NCBI RefSeq assembly: GCF_009208055.1
Contig: NZ_WFKI01000004.1
Span: 1 to 64,000, forward strand
From: Poseidonibacter ostreae
GTDB taxonomy: Bacteria; Campylobacterota; Campylobacteria; Campylobacterales; Arcobacteraceae
DNA length: 64,000 nucleotides
Reading direction: 5' to 3'
A program made the translations under genes and the position numbers. Below are positions 26,213-35,096 of the stretch, one piece after another (position 1 is the first letter of the stretch; each line of letters begins with the position of its first letter). A model generated the notes under the pieces. It was given only the letters and a program-made list of their open reading frames with translations. It was not told where the DNA came from and searched no databases.

Positions 26213-27643
26213 ATGAAAAAAATCTTGATTATTTTAGACGGTATTGTTGCAAAAAAATTAATGCACAGAATCGTAGAAGCAAATACTGGCGATAATGCTT
26301 ATGATATTATATACATGAGTGATGTTATCCTACCTGTTCAAAAACCTTCGAATTTTACATTTTATAAGTTTGATCCGACATCAAAATCAAAATTAGCAAT
26401 GGTTTTAGATAAAAATATTCATACTGAAGTATTAATTGCTCTTAATTCAAAAGATGAGATGATTAATGTAACTAAGAATATTAGAAGTCATAAACAAAAT
26501 TTACAAATGACTGTACTAGATTATTGGGGATTGGATTTTAAAGACCAATATATTAATGTTTATAAAGGTATCGAAGTTCTTGCAAATGGAATGGTTGAAA
26601 GACTTCCAAATATTCCTGTAGTTGCTCAAAATATTGGTTTAAAACAGGGTGAAATCATGGAGATTAGAGTTCCTTTTGGAAGCTCTTATGCTTACAGATA
26701 TTTAGGCTCAATTGAACAAAAAGAGTGGAAAATATTTGCACTTTATAGAAATCAACAACTTGTAAATATCAAACCATCTTTAGTACTAAAACCAAATGAT
26801 GTAATTTTAGTAGTTGGAAAACCTTATGTTTTAATGCAAGTATATAATGCAATTGGAAAAACACAAGGGCAATTTCCTATGCCTTTTGGACACAATATTT
26901 ACTTATATTTAGATCTGTATTTACAAGATGAATTAAGTGTGAAAAAAGCTATTGATGAAGCAAAAACCTTAAATCAAAAATTAAAAAACAATAAATTAAT
27001 TATTAGAATTACAAGACCTACAACACCTGCGATTATGAATTACATAAAAGAGAAATTAAAATATTTTGATAGCATTGTTGTAAGAATTGATTATTCAAGT
27101 AAGGGATTTAATAAAATTCTAAAAGAAGACTTTAGGAAATATGATATTGGAATGATGATTTTAACACAAGAAATGTTTAAAGAAAAAGACTCTCTAACAA
27201 AGATAATTGACTTTAAAGTTCCTATTTTTAAGCTAGGAAATGAAAGCTTAAAATCTATAAAACAAACTGTTGTTTTATTAAATGATACTCACTCTTATGA
27301 GCAAATATCTCCAATAGTATTTGATGTTGCAAGTCAGATAAAAACAAAAACAAGAATTTTTGATTTAGACCCAATTGGTGAAGAAGAAGATAAAACAAAC
27401 CTTTTAGATCATTTTGAGAATTTAGCAAAAATATTTAATGAGAAAATTGAGATTGTTTCAAATAATCAAAATCCAATTAGAGAGTTAAAAAAAGAAAAAA
27501 ACATGCTACAAATCTTACCTTTAAAACAAGAGATGCTTAAAAAAAGATTTTCATGGAAATTCTTCTATACAAATACTGATTTTATATCTTTTGATATGAA
27601 TAAATATAATCAATTATTAGTTCCAATAGTTGAAGAACAATAG
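26213..27643 (+). CDS. COG3400 family TrkA-like protein
   Basis: A 476-residue soluble protein of a family conserved in Campylobacterota. The N-terminus (KKILIILDGIVAKKLM) resembles a nucleotide-binding RCK/Rossmann domain, and residues about 140-205 look like a TrkA-C ligand domain (LKQGEIMEIRVPFGSSYA, then VLKPNDVILVVGKP). The C-terminal half has alpha/beta character and resembles a universal-stress-like repeat (about 225-400) but I cannot name it. RCK and TrkA-C modules gate potassium channels and transporters on binding nucleotides, so a role in K+ control is a fair guess. No channel gene is adjacent, and there is no clear ribosome site. Confidence 0.75.
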   Translation: MKKILIILDGIVAKKLMHRIVEANTGDNAYDIIYMSDVILPVQKPSNFTFYKFDPTSKSKLAMVLDKNIHTEVLIALNSKDEMINVTKNIRSHKQNLQMTVLDYWGLDFKDQYINVYKGIEVLANGMVERLPNIPVVAQNIGLKQGEIMEIRVPFGSSYAYRYLGSIEQKEWKIFALYRNQQLVNIKPSLVLKPNDVILVVGKPYVLMQVYNAIGKTQGQFPMPFGHNIYLYLDLYLQDELSVKKAIDEAKTLNQKLKNNKLIIRITRPTTPAIMNYIKEKLKYFDSIVVRIDYSSKGFNKILKEDFRKYDIGMMILTQEMFKEKDSLTKIIDFKVPIFKLGNESLKSIKQTVVLLNDTHSYEQISPIVFDVASQIKTKTRIFDLDPIGEEEDKTNLLDHFENLAKIFNEKIEIVSNNQNPIRELKKEKNMLQILPLKQEMLKKRFSWKFFYTNTDFISFDMNKYNQLLVPIVEEQ

Positions 27644-27661
27644 AAATCAAGGAAAAATTAA

Positions 27662-28792
27662 ATGAATTTTGAAAAATACCCTTTTGAAAGATTAGCAGAA
27701 ACTTTAGCTGATATTACACCAAATGAAAAGTATGAATTATCAGCTTTAACTATTGGTGAACCAAAGTTTGAGACACCAGACTTTATTCAAGAAGAGTTGC
27801 AAAAGTCTACTTCTTTATTGAAAAAATATCCAGCATCAGCAGGAATCCCTGAATTAAAAGATGCAATGATAAACTTTGTAAATAAAAGATTTAATCTTAC
27901 TTTAGACTATACACAAATTATTCCAACTTTTGGAACAAGAGAAGTATTATTTAACTTTCCTCAATTTGCTTTATTTGATAAGAAAAATCCTACTATTGCT
28001 TTTACAAATCCTTTTTATCAAATTTATGAAGGTGCTGCAATAGCTAGTAGGGCAGAAGTTATTCATATTGATTTAACAAAAGAGAATGATTTTAAAGCAG
28101 AACTTAGCGTTGAGCAATTAAAAAAATGTGATTTAGTTGTACTTAACTTTCCAAATAACCCAACATCTGCATCTATGAGTAAAGAAGAGTTAGGGGAATG
28201 GGTTGAAAAAGCATTAAAATATGATTTTATTTTAATAAATGATGAGTGTTATTCTGAAATCTATTTTGATGAGAATAATAAACCAGCTTCACTTTTAGAA
28301 GCTAGTATTTTAGTTGGAAATGATAAGTTTAAAAATGTTTTAGTGATGAACTCAATTTCAAAAAGAAGTAGTGCACCTGGTTTACGAAGTGGATTTATCG
28401 CAGGTGATGCAAAAATACTTAAAAGTTATATGCAATATAGAACTTATGTAGGTTGTGCATCTCCTGTTCCTTTACAACAAGCAGCTGCAGCTGCTTGGAA
28501 TGAAGAGAGTCATGTAGAATATTTTAGAAGTATTTATAAGAAAAATTTTGAATTAGCACGTGACATTTTAGGAGTACAAACTCCACAAGCAACATTTTAT
28601 ATTTGGCTAGAAGTTGATGATGAAATAGAGTTTACAAGAGAATTATACAGACAAAAAAACATTAAAGTATTACCAGGGTCTTTTTTAGGTAGAGAAGGTA
28701 TTGGAAAAGGTTATGTAAGAATTGCACTAGTTGAAAATGCAGCAAAAACAGAAGAAGTATTAAAAAGATTAAAGGATTTTATTGATGGATAA
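27662..28792 (+). CDS. dapC: PLP-dependent aminotransferase, probable succinyldiaminopimelate transaminase
   Basis: Fold-type I aminotransferase of 376 residues. Pattern points include LTIGEPKFETPDFI near 27-40, NPTSASMSKEEL near 165, NDECYSEIYFD near 195, and the PLP Lys in NSISKRSSAPGLRSGF near 228, followed by RIALVEN near 355. In Campylobacterota an aminotransferase of this type makes N-succinyl-diaminopimelate for lysine and peptidoglycan. Its coupling to an uncharacterised gene and murC, a peptidoglycan enzyme, supports the diaminopimelate assignment, but substrate specificity in this family cannot be read with certainty. AAGGAAAAATTA precedes the ATG. Confidence 0.8.
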   Translation: MNFEKYPFERLAETLADITPNEKYELSALTIGEPKFETPDFIQEELQKSTSLLKKYPASAGIPELKDAMINFVNKRFNLTLDYTQIIPTFGTREVLFNFPQFALFDKKNPTIAFTNPFYQIYEGAAIASRAEVIHIDLTKENDFKAELSVEQLKKCDLVVLNFPNNPTSASMSKEELGEWVEKALKYDFILINDECYSEIYFDENNKPASLLEASILVGNDKFKNVLVMNSISKRSSAPGLRSGFIAGDAKILKSYMQYRTYVGCASPVPLQQAAAAAWNEESHVEYFRSIYKKNFELARDILGVQTPQATFYIWLEVDDEIEFTRELYRQKNIKVLPGSFLGREGIGKGYVRIALVENAAKTEEVLKRLKDFIDG

Positions 28793-29366
28793 AGAGCAAT
28801 TAAATGATGCAAGAACAAATCCAGACTTTCTAAAGTATTTAGAAGAGGCTAGAGTTAAATCTATTGCAGAAAAGAATATAAATGTAATGTATGAAACATT
28901 AGATTCAATGTTAATTTTAGATTTAGATGAAGAAAAAATTAATAAACTTTATGAAGAGATTTTAAAAACTTCTTTTGAAAATGTTGAAAAAATAGTAAAT
29001 AAGAATGAAAAACTAAAACTAGAAAATGAAAACTTACTTTATGTAAGAGCATTTTATGAACATGCAATTGAAAAATGGTCATATGATAATTTTGATGGTG
29101 CAAAAGAGCTAGTTTTTGTTTTAGCAAATATTACTGATGATGAACCATTAGAAAAAGCTTTAAATGTCTTATTAATCGTTTTATCAACAAGAAATCAATT
29201 AGACTTTTTCTATGATACAAGTGTTGACCATGAAAAAGAGAGTAGTGAAGAAAAATATGGTTACTTTATTATGAATTTCAAATTCAATACAGATGAATTT
29301 TTAAATGATAATAAAGAAACATTAGAAAAAGAGTATAAAAATTTAAAACACTTATTGGATAGCTAA
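28785..29366 (+). CDS. Uncharacterised acidic helical protein between dapC-like gene and murC
   Basis: About 193 residues, mostly charged and helical, with no signal peptide, membrane segment or cysteine pattern. I take ATG 28785 rather than the TTG just before it. The sequence begins DKEQLNDARTNPDFLKYLEE and has a central region of Leu/Ile-rich helices (residues about 35-150), consistent with an all-alpha or TPR-like protein. It overlaps the aminotransferase by eight bases and its TAA shares the A of murC's ATG, so it is firmly embedded in a cell-wall operon; it may be an accessory factor, but nothing in the sequence says which. Confidence 0.8.
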   Translation: MDKEQLNDARTNPDFLKYLEEARVKSIAEKNINVMYETLDSMLILDLDEEKINKLYEEILKTSFENVEKIVNKNEKLKLENENLLYVRAFYEHAIEKWSYDNFDGAKELVFVLANITDDEPLEKALNVLLIVLSTRNQLDFFYDTSVDHEKESSEEKYGYFIMNFKFNTDEFLNDNKETLEKEYKNLKHLLDS

Positions 29367-30670
29367 TGAAAGTACATTTTATAGGAATAGGTGGAATTGG
29401 ACTTTCTGCCTTAGCACGATTTTTAAATAATGATGGTCATGAAATATCTGGTTCTGATATGAAAGATTCACCTATTACAAAAGAGCTTCAAAATGAAGGT
29501 ATAAAAGTTTCTTGTCCTCAAGAAGCAAAGAACATAAAAGATGATTTTGATTTAGTAATATACTCAGCTGCAGTTACAGATGAAAACCCTGAATTAATTC
29601 AAGCTAGACTTAATCAAATTAGGACACTTTCTAGAAAAGAAGCACTACCAATTGTCTTAGGAGATAAGAAAAACTATTGTGTTGCTGGTGCTCATGGTAA
29701 ATCAACTACAACAGCGATTTTAGCTTCGATTTTACAAAGCTCAGCTTTAATTGGTGCAATTTCAAAAGATTTTGGTTCAAATTTTAGATATGTAAATGAT
29801 TTAGTTGCTTTTGAAGCGGATGAATCTGATGCTTCTTTTTTACTTTCAAATCCATACTGTGCAATTGTTACAAATGCAGAGCCTGAGCATATGGAATATT
29901 ATCATTATGATTATGATAAGTTTTATTCAGCTTATGAAAGTTTTATTGCACTTGCTAAAAAAAGAGTATTAAATGGTGAAGATAAAGATATTGCTAAATT
30001 GAAAATAGAAGAAGCTACTTATTTATATCCAAGTGTTGATATTAAAAATTTATCATATACATTAAAAGATAAAGAGCCTTGTACTAGATTTGATTTAAAA
30101 GATTTAGGTACTTTTGAAGTTTGGGGCTTTGGATATCATATCGCAGTTGATGCATCTTTAGCAATAATGGCTGCTTTAAATGAACTTGATGTTGAAAGTA
30201 TAAGAACTAACCTTTTAAAATATAAAGGTATTAAAAAAAGATTTGATGTTGTTCAAGCAAATGATAAGTTTGTTGTAATTGATGACTATGCTCATCATCC
30301 AACTGAAATTGAAGTAACTATGAAATCAGTTGAGTTATATGATAACTTAACAAATTTAAATAATAGAATTGTATTATGGCAACCACATAAATATTCAAGA
30401 ACAAGTGATAATCTTGAAGGTTTTAAGAAATGTTTTAGAAGATGTGATGAGTTAATTATCCTTCCTATTTGGACAATTCCTGGTGAGCAAAAAATAGATA
30501 TTGACTTTGAAAAAGAATTTGCCTCATATAATCCAATTTTTGCTGATAGAATCTCTTCAACAAATGGAAGAATAGATTTAATAAAAGATGAAAAGATTAT
30601 AAAAAGTTATGATGAGGGAATATTCTTAGGCGTTGGTGCTGGAGATATTACTTATCAACTTAGACACTAA
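29366..30670 (+). CDS. murC: UDP-N-acetylmuramate-alanine ligase MurC
   Basis: Cytoplasmic ATP-dependent ligase adding L-alanine to UDP-MurNAc, the first peptide step of peptidoglycan synthesis. The Rossmann start IGIGGIGLSALARFL binds UDP; the ATP P-loop is GAHGKSTTT near 110; EADESDASF near 147 and TNAEPEHMEYY near 170 are in the central domain; DDYAHHPTEI near 310 belongs to the C-terminal domain. At 434 residues it is a little shorter than E. coli MurC (491), as usual here. Coupled to the preceding unknown gene by a TAATG overlap. Confidence 0.96.
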   Translation: MKVHFIGIGGIGLSALARFLNNDGHEISGSDMKDSPITKELQNEGIKVSCPQEAKNIKDDFDLVIYSAAVTDENPELIQARLNQIRTLSRKEALPIVLGDKKNYCVAGAHGKSTTTAILASILQSSALIGAISKDFGSNFRYVNDLVAFEADESDASFLLSNPYCAIVTNAEPEHMEYYHYDYDKFYSAYESFIALAKKRVLNGEDKDIAKLKIEEATYLYPSVDIKNLSYTLKDKEPCTRFDLKDLGTFEVWGFGYHIAVDASLAIMAALNELDVESIRTNLLKYKGIKKRFDVVQANDKFVVIDDYAHHPTEIEVTMKSVELYDNLTNLNNRIVLWQPHKYSRTSDNLEGFKKCFRRCDELIILPIWTIPGEQKIDIDFEKEFASYNPIFADRISSTNGRIDLIKDEKIIKSYDEGIFLGVGAGDITYQLRH

Positions 30671-30676
30671 TTTTTT

Positions 30677-30706
30677 AAACTGCTTTAATATTTAATAAAG
30701 CAGTTT
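30677..30706. terminator. Strong stem-loop after murC
   Basis: An 11-bp perfect inverted repeat (AAACTGCTTTA and TAAAGCAGTTT) encloses an 8-base AT loop in the 76-base gap before nhaA. No run of T follows on the plus strand, so it may be a weak terminator, an attenuator or an mRNA-stabilising hairpin rather than a classic intrinsic terminator. Confidence 0.5.
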
Positions 30707-30746
30707 ATACTAAAATTATATATCAAGCTTTAAAAAGGCAGGTATT

Positions 30747-31937
30747 ATGAAAGTTTTAGTTAGAAAATTTTTACAAAAAGAATCAACATCAGGCATTATC
30801 TTAATGGCTGTTACTGTTCTTGCTTTAATATTTAGTAATACATTTTTATCAGAATTTTATACAAACTTTTTACATACAAATATTGAATTTAAAATAGGAA
30901 GTATTTTAGAAATATCAAAACCTTTAATCCTATGGGTAAATGATGGTTTGATGGCTATTTTCTTTCTTCTTATTGGTTTAGAGATAAAAAGAGAACTCTT
31001 ACTTGGACATCTTTCTACTTTCTCAAAGATTGCTCTTCCTGCAATTGCTGCAGTTGGTGGAATGCTAATTCCCGCTTTAATCTACGTTTTTTTTAATTAT
31101 AATGATGAGTTTGCTTTAAGAGGTTGGGCAATTCCAACTGCAACTGATATTGCTTTTGCTTTAGGTATTGTTTCTCTTTTAGGAAAAAGAGTACCCGTTT
31201 CACTTAAAATATTTTTAATGGCTTTAGCAATTTTTGATGATTTAGGAGCTATTTTAATTATTGCGTTTTTCTATACTTCAAGCTTATCTCTTAGCTCTTT
31301 ATTCTTTGCATTAATTTGTATAATAATATTAATTACAATGAATAAAATGCAAATAACTCTAGTAAGTGCTTATGCTTTAGTTGGCTTAGTTTTATGGGTT
31401 TTTGTACTTAAATCTGGTGTTCATGCAACTTTAGCTGGAATTATACTAGCTTTTACAATTCCTCTTAATGCAATTAATGAAAGAAGAAAACGTGTATCCC
31501 CTGTAAAAAGTTTACAACACTATATACATTTTTGGGTTGCATTTTATATTTTGCCAATCTTTGCATTTGTGAATGCAGGAATAGATTTAAGAACATTAGA
31601 AATGAGTCAAGTTTTTAATCCTGTATCTTTAGGAATTATCTTAGGACTTTTTGTAGGTAAGCAAGTTGGTGTAATGCTATTTGTTTATTTAGCGGTTAAG
31701 TTTAATTTTGCAAAATTACCTAGATGTACAACTTGGGCTCAAATATATGGAATAAGTGTACTTACTGGTATTGGATTTACTATGAGTTTATTTGTAGATT
31801 CACTAGCTTTTGAAGACTCATCCCAGTTTTTTTATACAGATAAATTAGCTATTTTAATAGGCTCAATATTATCAGGTCTTGTGGGCTATTTAGTTTTATT
31901 AAAATCAAAAGGGAAAAAGCATTGCTCTATTTCTTAA
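30747..31937 (+). CDS. nhaA: Na+/H+ antiporter NhaA
   Basis: Inner-membrane antiporter exporting sodium for protons, for pH and salt balance. The 396 residues give about twelve helices. Key motifs: LWVNDGLMAIFFLLIGLEIKREL near 56-78, ATDIAFALGI near 131-140, and the ion-binding Asp pair D164-D165 in ALAIFDDLGA (equivalent to E. coli D163/D164); the late TGIGFTMSLFVDSLAF near 350 fits too. AGGCAGG precedes the ATG. It is convergent with dprA, overlapping four bases at the stops. Confidence 0.96.
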   Translation: MKVLVRKFLQKESTSGIILMAVTVLALIFSNTFLSEFYTNFLHTNIEFKIGSILEISKPLILWVNDGLMAIFFLLIGLEIKRELLLGHLSTFSKIALPAIAAVGGMLIPALIYVFFNYNDEFALRGWAIPTATDIAFALGIVSLLGKRVPVSLKIFLMALAIFDDLGAILIIAFFYTSSLSLSSLFFALICIIILITMNKMQITLVSAYALVGLVLWVFVLKSGVHATLAGIILAFTIPLNAINERRKRVSPVKSLQHYIHFWVAFYILPIFAFVNAGIDLRTLEMSQVFNPVSLGIILGLFVGKQVGVMLFVYLAVKFNFAKLPRCTTWAQIYGISVLTGIGFTMSLFVDSLAFEDSSQFFYTDKLAILIGSILSGLVGYLVLLKSKGKKHCSIS

Positions 31938-32710
31938 CTTAGAGAAACTCTTGCATTGTTAATTACTATTTTTCCCTCTAGTTCATATTCAAGTACTCTA
32001 TTTCCAAATTTTAAAATAGCTTCTTCATAACTTGGGCTACTTTCACAAAAAAGTAGAAATTCATCTTTTGTTTTTTCAATCTTATTAGTATTTGTAACTT
32101 GTGATATGAACTCATCTATATCATATATAGGTTCAATTAAACCTTTTTTCACAAGCTCTTGTGTTCCTAAACTCTCACCAATTCTGTGTGGTAAAGTATA
32201 GATTTTTTTCTTCATTTTTAAGGCATATTGTACAGAGGTAAGACTTCCTGAGTTTAAATCAGCCTGTGTTACTATTAAAATATCTCCTAAAGCAACTACT
32301 ATTTCATTTCTTAAAACAAAGGTATAGTTTCTGGCTTTTTCACCCTCTTTATATGCAGATAATACTAAACCTTTTTGTTCTATATTTGAAATAAGATTTT
32401 TATTTACACTTGGATATCTTATATCTAAGCCATTTGCTACAACAGCGATTGTATTTTCAGGCTTTGCTGCAAGATGAGATATTGCATCTACACCCATTGC
32501 AGCTCCACTTACAATACAAATATCTAATGAAGAAAGCTTATGTGCTAACTTATGAGTAAACTCTTTTGTATATGAGTTTGGTCTTCTTGTTCCAATAATT
32601 GATATTTTTTTCTTTTTTAAAAGTTCCTTTTTCCCAATATAAAAAAGTTCACTAGGATATTTTTTCATATTTTCTAACTCTTCAATTTTAAAGTTTACTT
32701 TATTTATCAT
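31934..32710 (-). CDS. dprA: DNA-processing protein DprA/Smf
   Basis: Single-stranded DNA binding and RecA-loading factor for natural transformation. The Rossmann-like domain shows IGTRRPNSYTKEFTH near 38-52, VSGAAMGVDAISHLAA near 76-91, VVANGLDIRYP near 100-110 and the late QADLNSGSLTSVQYA near 160-174. At 258 residues the N-terminal SAM-like domain of longer DprA proteins is missing and the C-terminal winged-helix-like tail is short, as commonly seen in this phylum. No other competence gene is adjacent, so competence here is possible but not shown. Confidence 0.92.
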   Translation of the reverse strand: MINKVNFKIEELENMKKYPSELFYIGKKELLKKKKISIIGTRRPNSYTKEFTHKLAHKLSSLDICIVSGAAMGVDAISHLAAKPENTIAVVANGLDIRYPSVNKNLISNIEQKGLVLSAYKEGEKARNYTFVLRNEIVVALGDILIVTQADLNSGSLTSVQYALKMKKKIYTLPHRIGESLGTQELVKKGLIEPIYDIDEFISQVTNTNKIEKTKDEFLLFCESSPSYEEAILKFGNRVLEYELEGKIVINNARVSLS

Positions 32711-32813
32711 GATACTTCTTTGCTTATAAAATAATAATTAATATTATAACTTTAAAAGCTTAAATATAAGGTTTTATTATATAATAAAATAATAGGAAGA
32801 TAAAGGTGTTGTA

Positions 32814-33449
32814 TTGAAGATTATTTTTACACAAAGTGATAGTATAGATGAATTTAAAAGACAATTAGAAGAGATAATAAAAGGTTCAAAATCAATATTA
32901 ATACTTTCATGTGATGAAAATAATTATAATTTAGAATTAATGAATAATATATTGTCTAAATATAATACTCCAATATTTGGTGGAATTTTTCCTCAAATAA
33001 TATACAAAAATAAAGCATATAAAAAAGGTGTTATTTTTATATCTTTAGATGATGAAATAGATGTTTTTTATATAGAGAATTACTCTAAAAAACATATAAA
33101 TGAATTAAATTACTTAATAGAAGAAAATTATGGTTTTTTAGAAGAGATAAAAACAATGTTTGTATTTATTGATGGTTTAAGTAAAAGCATAGATAAGATA
33201 CTAATTTCACTTTTTGATAACTTTGGATTAACAATTAATTATATTGGAGCAGGAACAGGAAGTTTAAGTTTCGAACAAAAACCTTCAGTTTTTACAAATA
33301 AAGGTTTACTTTATGATGCCATGTTATTAGCAACAAGTAAATTAGATAGTTCTTTAAGTGTAAAGCATGGCTGGGATACTATTTCTTCCCCTTTAAAAAT
33401 CACTTACTCAAGTGATAATATTATACATGAAATGAGTATGAAAATGTAG
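32814..33449 (+). CDS. FIST N-terminal domain protein (5' half of a split FIST sensor)
   Basis: A 211-residue frame starting at TTG 32814 with AAAGGTG upstream. It holds the alpha/beta FIST N domain: early strand SILILSCDEN, GGIFPQI near 61, FIDGLS near 118 and the characteristic KHGWDTISSPLKIT near 184, where FIST proteins turn into the C-terminal domain. It stops at TAG in the middle of the linker, after HEMSMKM. Adding one A to the AAAA run at 33441-33444 would give HEMSMKNVVKKYKS and join it in frame to the next gene. FIST proteins bind small ligands and partner with kinases and c-di-GMP enzymes; NosP, a haem NO sensor, is one type. The one-base overlap with the next start could still allow coupled translation. 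Confidence 0.83.
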   Translation: MKIIFTQSDSIDEFKRQLEEIIKGSKSILILSCDENNYNLELMNNILSKYNTPIFGGIFPQIIYKNKAYKKGVIFISLDDEIDVFYIENYSKKHINELNYLIEENYGFLEEIKTMFVFIDGLSKSIDKILISLFDNFGLTINYIGAGTGSLSFEQKPSVFTNKGLLYDAMLLATSKLDSSLSVKHGWDTISSPLKITYSSDNIIHEMSMKM

Positions 33450-33925
33450 TGAAAAAATATAAGAGTATAGTTGAAACTTTATGTGGGAAAACAATAAATA
33501 GTAATAATTTTTATGAAATATCACAGTATTATCCTTTTGGAATAAATAAACTCTCTGGAGAAGTAATTGTAAGAGATTTAATAAAAATTGAAGATAATAA
33601 TATTATTACAGTAGGAAATATATCTGAAAATTGTTTTATTTCTATTTTAAATAGTGATGAAGAAAAATTAATAAAAGCTGCAAAAATTGCTAAAAATGAA
33701 GTATCTATGGAAAAAGATAATTTTACTTTTGTAATTGATTGTATATCAAGAGCTTTAATATTAGAGGATAGTTTTCAAAAAGAGTTAGATATTTTATATG
33801 AAAAAGGCGAAGTTTTAGTAGGTGCTCTAACTTTAGGTGAAATTGCTAATAATAAGAACAAATATTTAGAATTCTATAATAAGACGATAGTCGTATCAAA
33901 AATAGAGAAAAAAAATGACAAATAA
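33449..33925 (+). CDS. FIST C-terminal domain protein (3' half of a split FIST sensor)
   Basis: A 158-residue frame beginning at GTG 33449, which overlaps the last base of the upstream TAG stop. It contains the FIST C domain: YYPFGINKLSGEVIVRDLIKIEDNN shortened here to PFGI and VRDLI near 30-45, FVIDCISRALIL near 105, and the C-terminal GALTLGEIAN near 133 that closes the fold. Normally both FIST domains are one chain of about 370 residues, which equals the sum of these two frames, so this is best read as the second half of one gene. It overlaps the histidine kinase gene by 11 bases, so all three reading frames are one operon. Confidence 0.83.
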   Translation: MKKYKSIVETLCGKTINSNNFYEISQYYPFGINKLSGEVIVRDLIKIEDNNIITVGNISENCFISILNSDEEKLIKAAKIAKNEVSMEKDNFTFVIDCISRALILEDSFQKELDILYEKGEVLVGALTLGEIANNKNKYLEFYNKTIVVSKIEKKNDK

Positions 33926-35093
33926 CCAATTACATAATGCACTCTTTGAATTATTACTAAATATTGGAACATCTTTTGATTTTAAGGAATCTGCAAATAA
34001 CGCTTTACTTAGTTATATTCAGCAATTAGATTGTGCAGGAATAATTTTATATGAAAAAAATGATAAAGAATATAATCCTATAGTATATAAACCAAAAGTT
34101 TTACAAAGAGATATTTTTCATAAAAAAGTTTTTGAAATATTTATAAAAAAGTTAGATACTGAAAGTGATTTATTCAAAGATAATTTACCTTTTATAATAA
34201 ATAAAAATAAAACAAATTATTATATCTACAAATTAGAAAATTTCGGATTTTTACTATTTATAAAGAATGCAATAGCTTTTGAAAACCACATTATTAAAGC
34301 ATTAAGAACTGTAAATGATAAGTTTGCTAAATCATTAGAATCTTGCAGAAACCTAGAGCAAATTAGGCAAAAAGATAAAATGATATTTAGACAATCAAAG
34401 ATGGCAGCAATGGGTGAGGTTATTGAAAATATAACTCACCAATGGAGACAACCTTTATCTTTAATATCATCAACTGCAAGTGGAATAAATATTTTGATGG
34501 ATTATGGTAAGTTTGATGAAAAAGAACTAAAACCATTACTTAATGATATAGTTGATAAAACAAGCGATTTATCTCAGACAATTGAAGATTTTAAATCATA
34601 TTTTAATAATGATGTATCAAAATCAAATTTCTTTATAAACTCGCTTTTTATAAAGACTTCAAATTTTTTGTATTCAAGACTAAAAAAAGCAAATATAGAA
34701 TTTATACTAAATAATACAAATGATATAGAAATCTATTCATATAAGAACCAATTAATGCAAATTATTATGAATATTCTTAATAATGCAATCGATGAATTAG
34801 AAAAATTAGATTTAGAAAGAAAACTTATCATAATAGATATTACTAATGAAGAGGGTTTTGCTGTTGTCTCAATAAAAGATAATGCTTTTGGAATTCCATC
34901 TTCTTTATTAAATAAAGTTTTTAATCCTTATTTTACTCGCAAAGAAAAAGGTACAGGATTAGGTCTTTCAATGTCAAAAGAGATTTTAGAAAAATATATA
35001 AAAGGAACAATAATTGTAAGTAATCTTGATTTTGTATTTGATGAAAAAGAATATAAAGGTGCTAACTTTACTCTTAAAATACCTATAAACTAA
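33915..35093 (+). CDS. Soluble sensor histidine kinase paired with FIST protein
   Basis: A 392-residue kinase with no membrane helices. The N-terminal 130 residues look like a small GAF-like sensory or docking domain; a coiled linker leads to the H-box ENITHQWRQPLSLI with H175, the variant common in Campylobacterota. The HATPase has the N-box IIMNILNNAIDEL near 286, DNAFGIP near 325 and GTGLGLSMSKEI near 350. Without a membrane anchor it must sense a cytoplasmic cue or a partner protein; the overlapping FIST genes are the obvious candidate, as in the NosP-NahK NO-sensing pairs. No response regulator is adjacent. Confidence 0.9.
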   Translation: MTNNQLHNALFELLLNIGTSFDFKESANNALLSYIQQLDCAGIILYEKNDKEYNPIVYKPKVLQRDIFHKKVFEIFIKKLDTESDLFKDNLPFIINKNKTNYYIYKLENFGFLLFIKNAIAFENHIIKALRTVNDKFAKSLESCRNLEQIRQKDKMIFRQSKMAAMGEVIENITHQWRQPLSLISSTASGINILMDYGKFDEKELKPLLNDIVDKTSDLSQTIEDFKSYFNNDVSKSNFFINSLFIKTSNFLYSRLKKANIEFILNNTNDIEIYSYKNQLMQIIMNILNNAIDELEKLDLERKLIIIDITNEEGFAVVSIKDNAFGIPSSLLNKVFNPYFTRKEKGTGLGLSMSKEILEKYIKGTIIVSNLDFVFDEKEYKGANFTLKIPIN

Positions 35094-35096
35094 ATA

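Noticed and set aside
30677..30706. A riboswitch before nhaA
   Set aside because: It is a single plain hairpin with no conserved riboswitch core.
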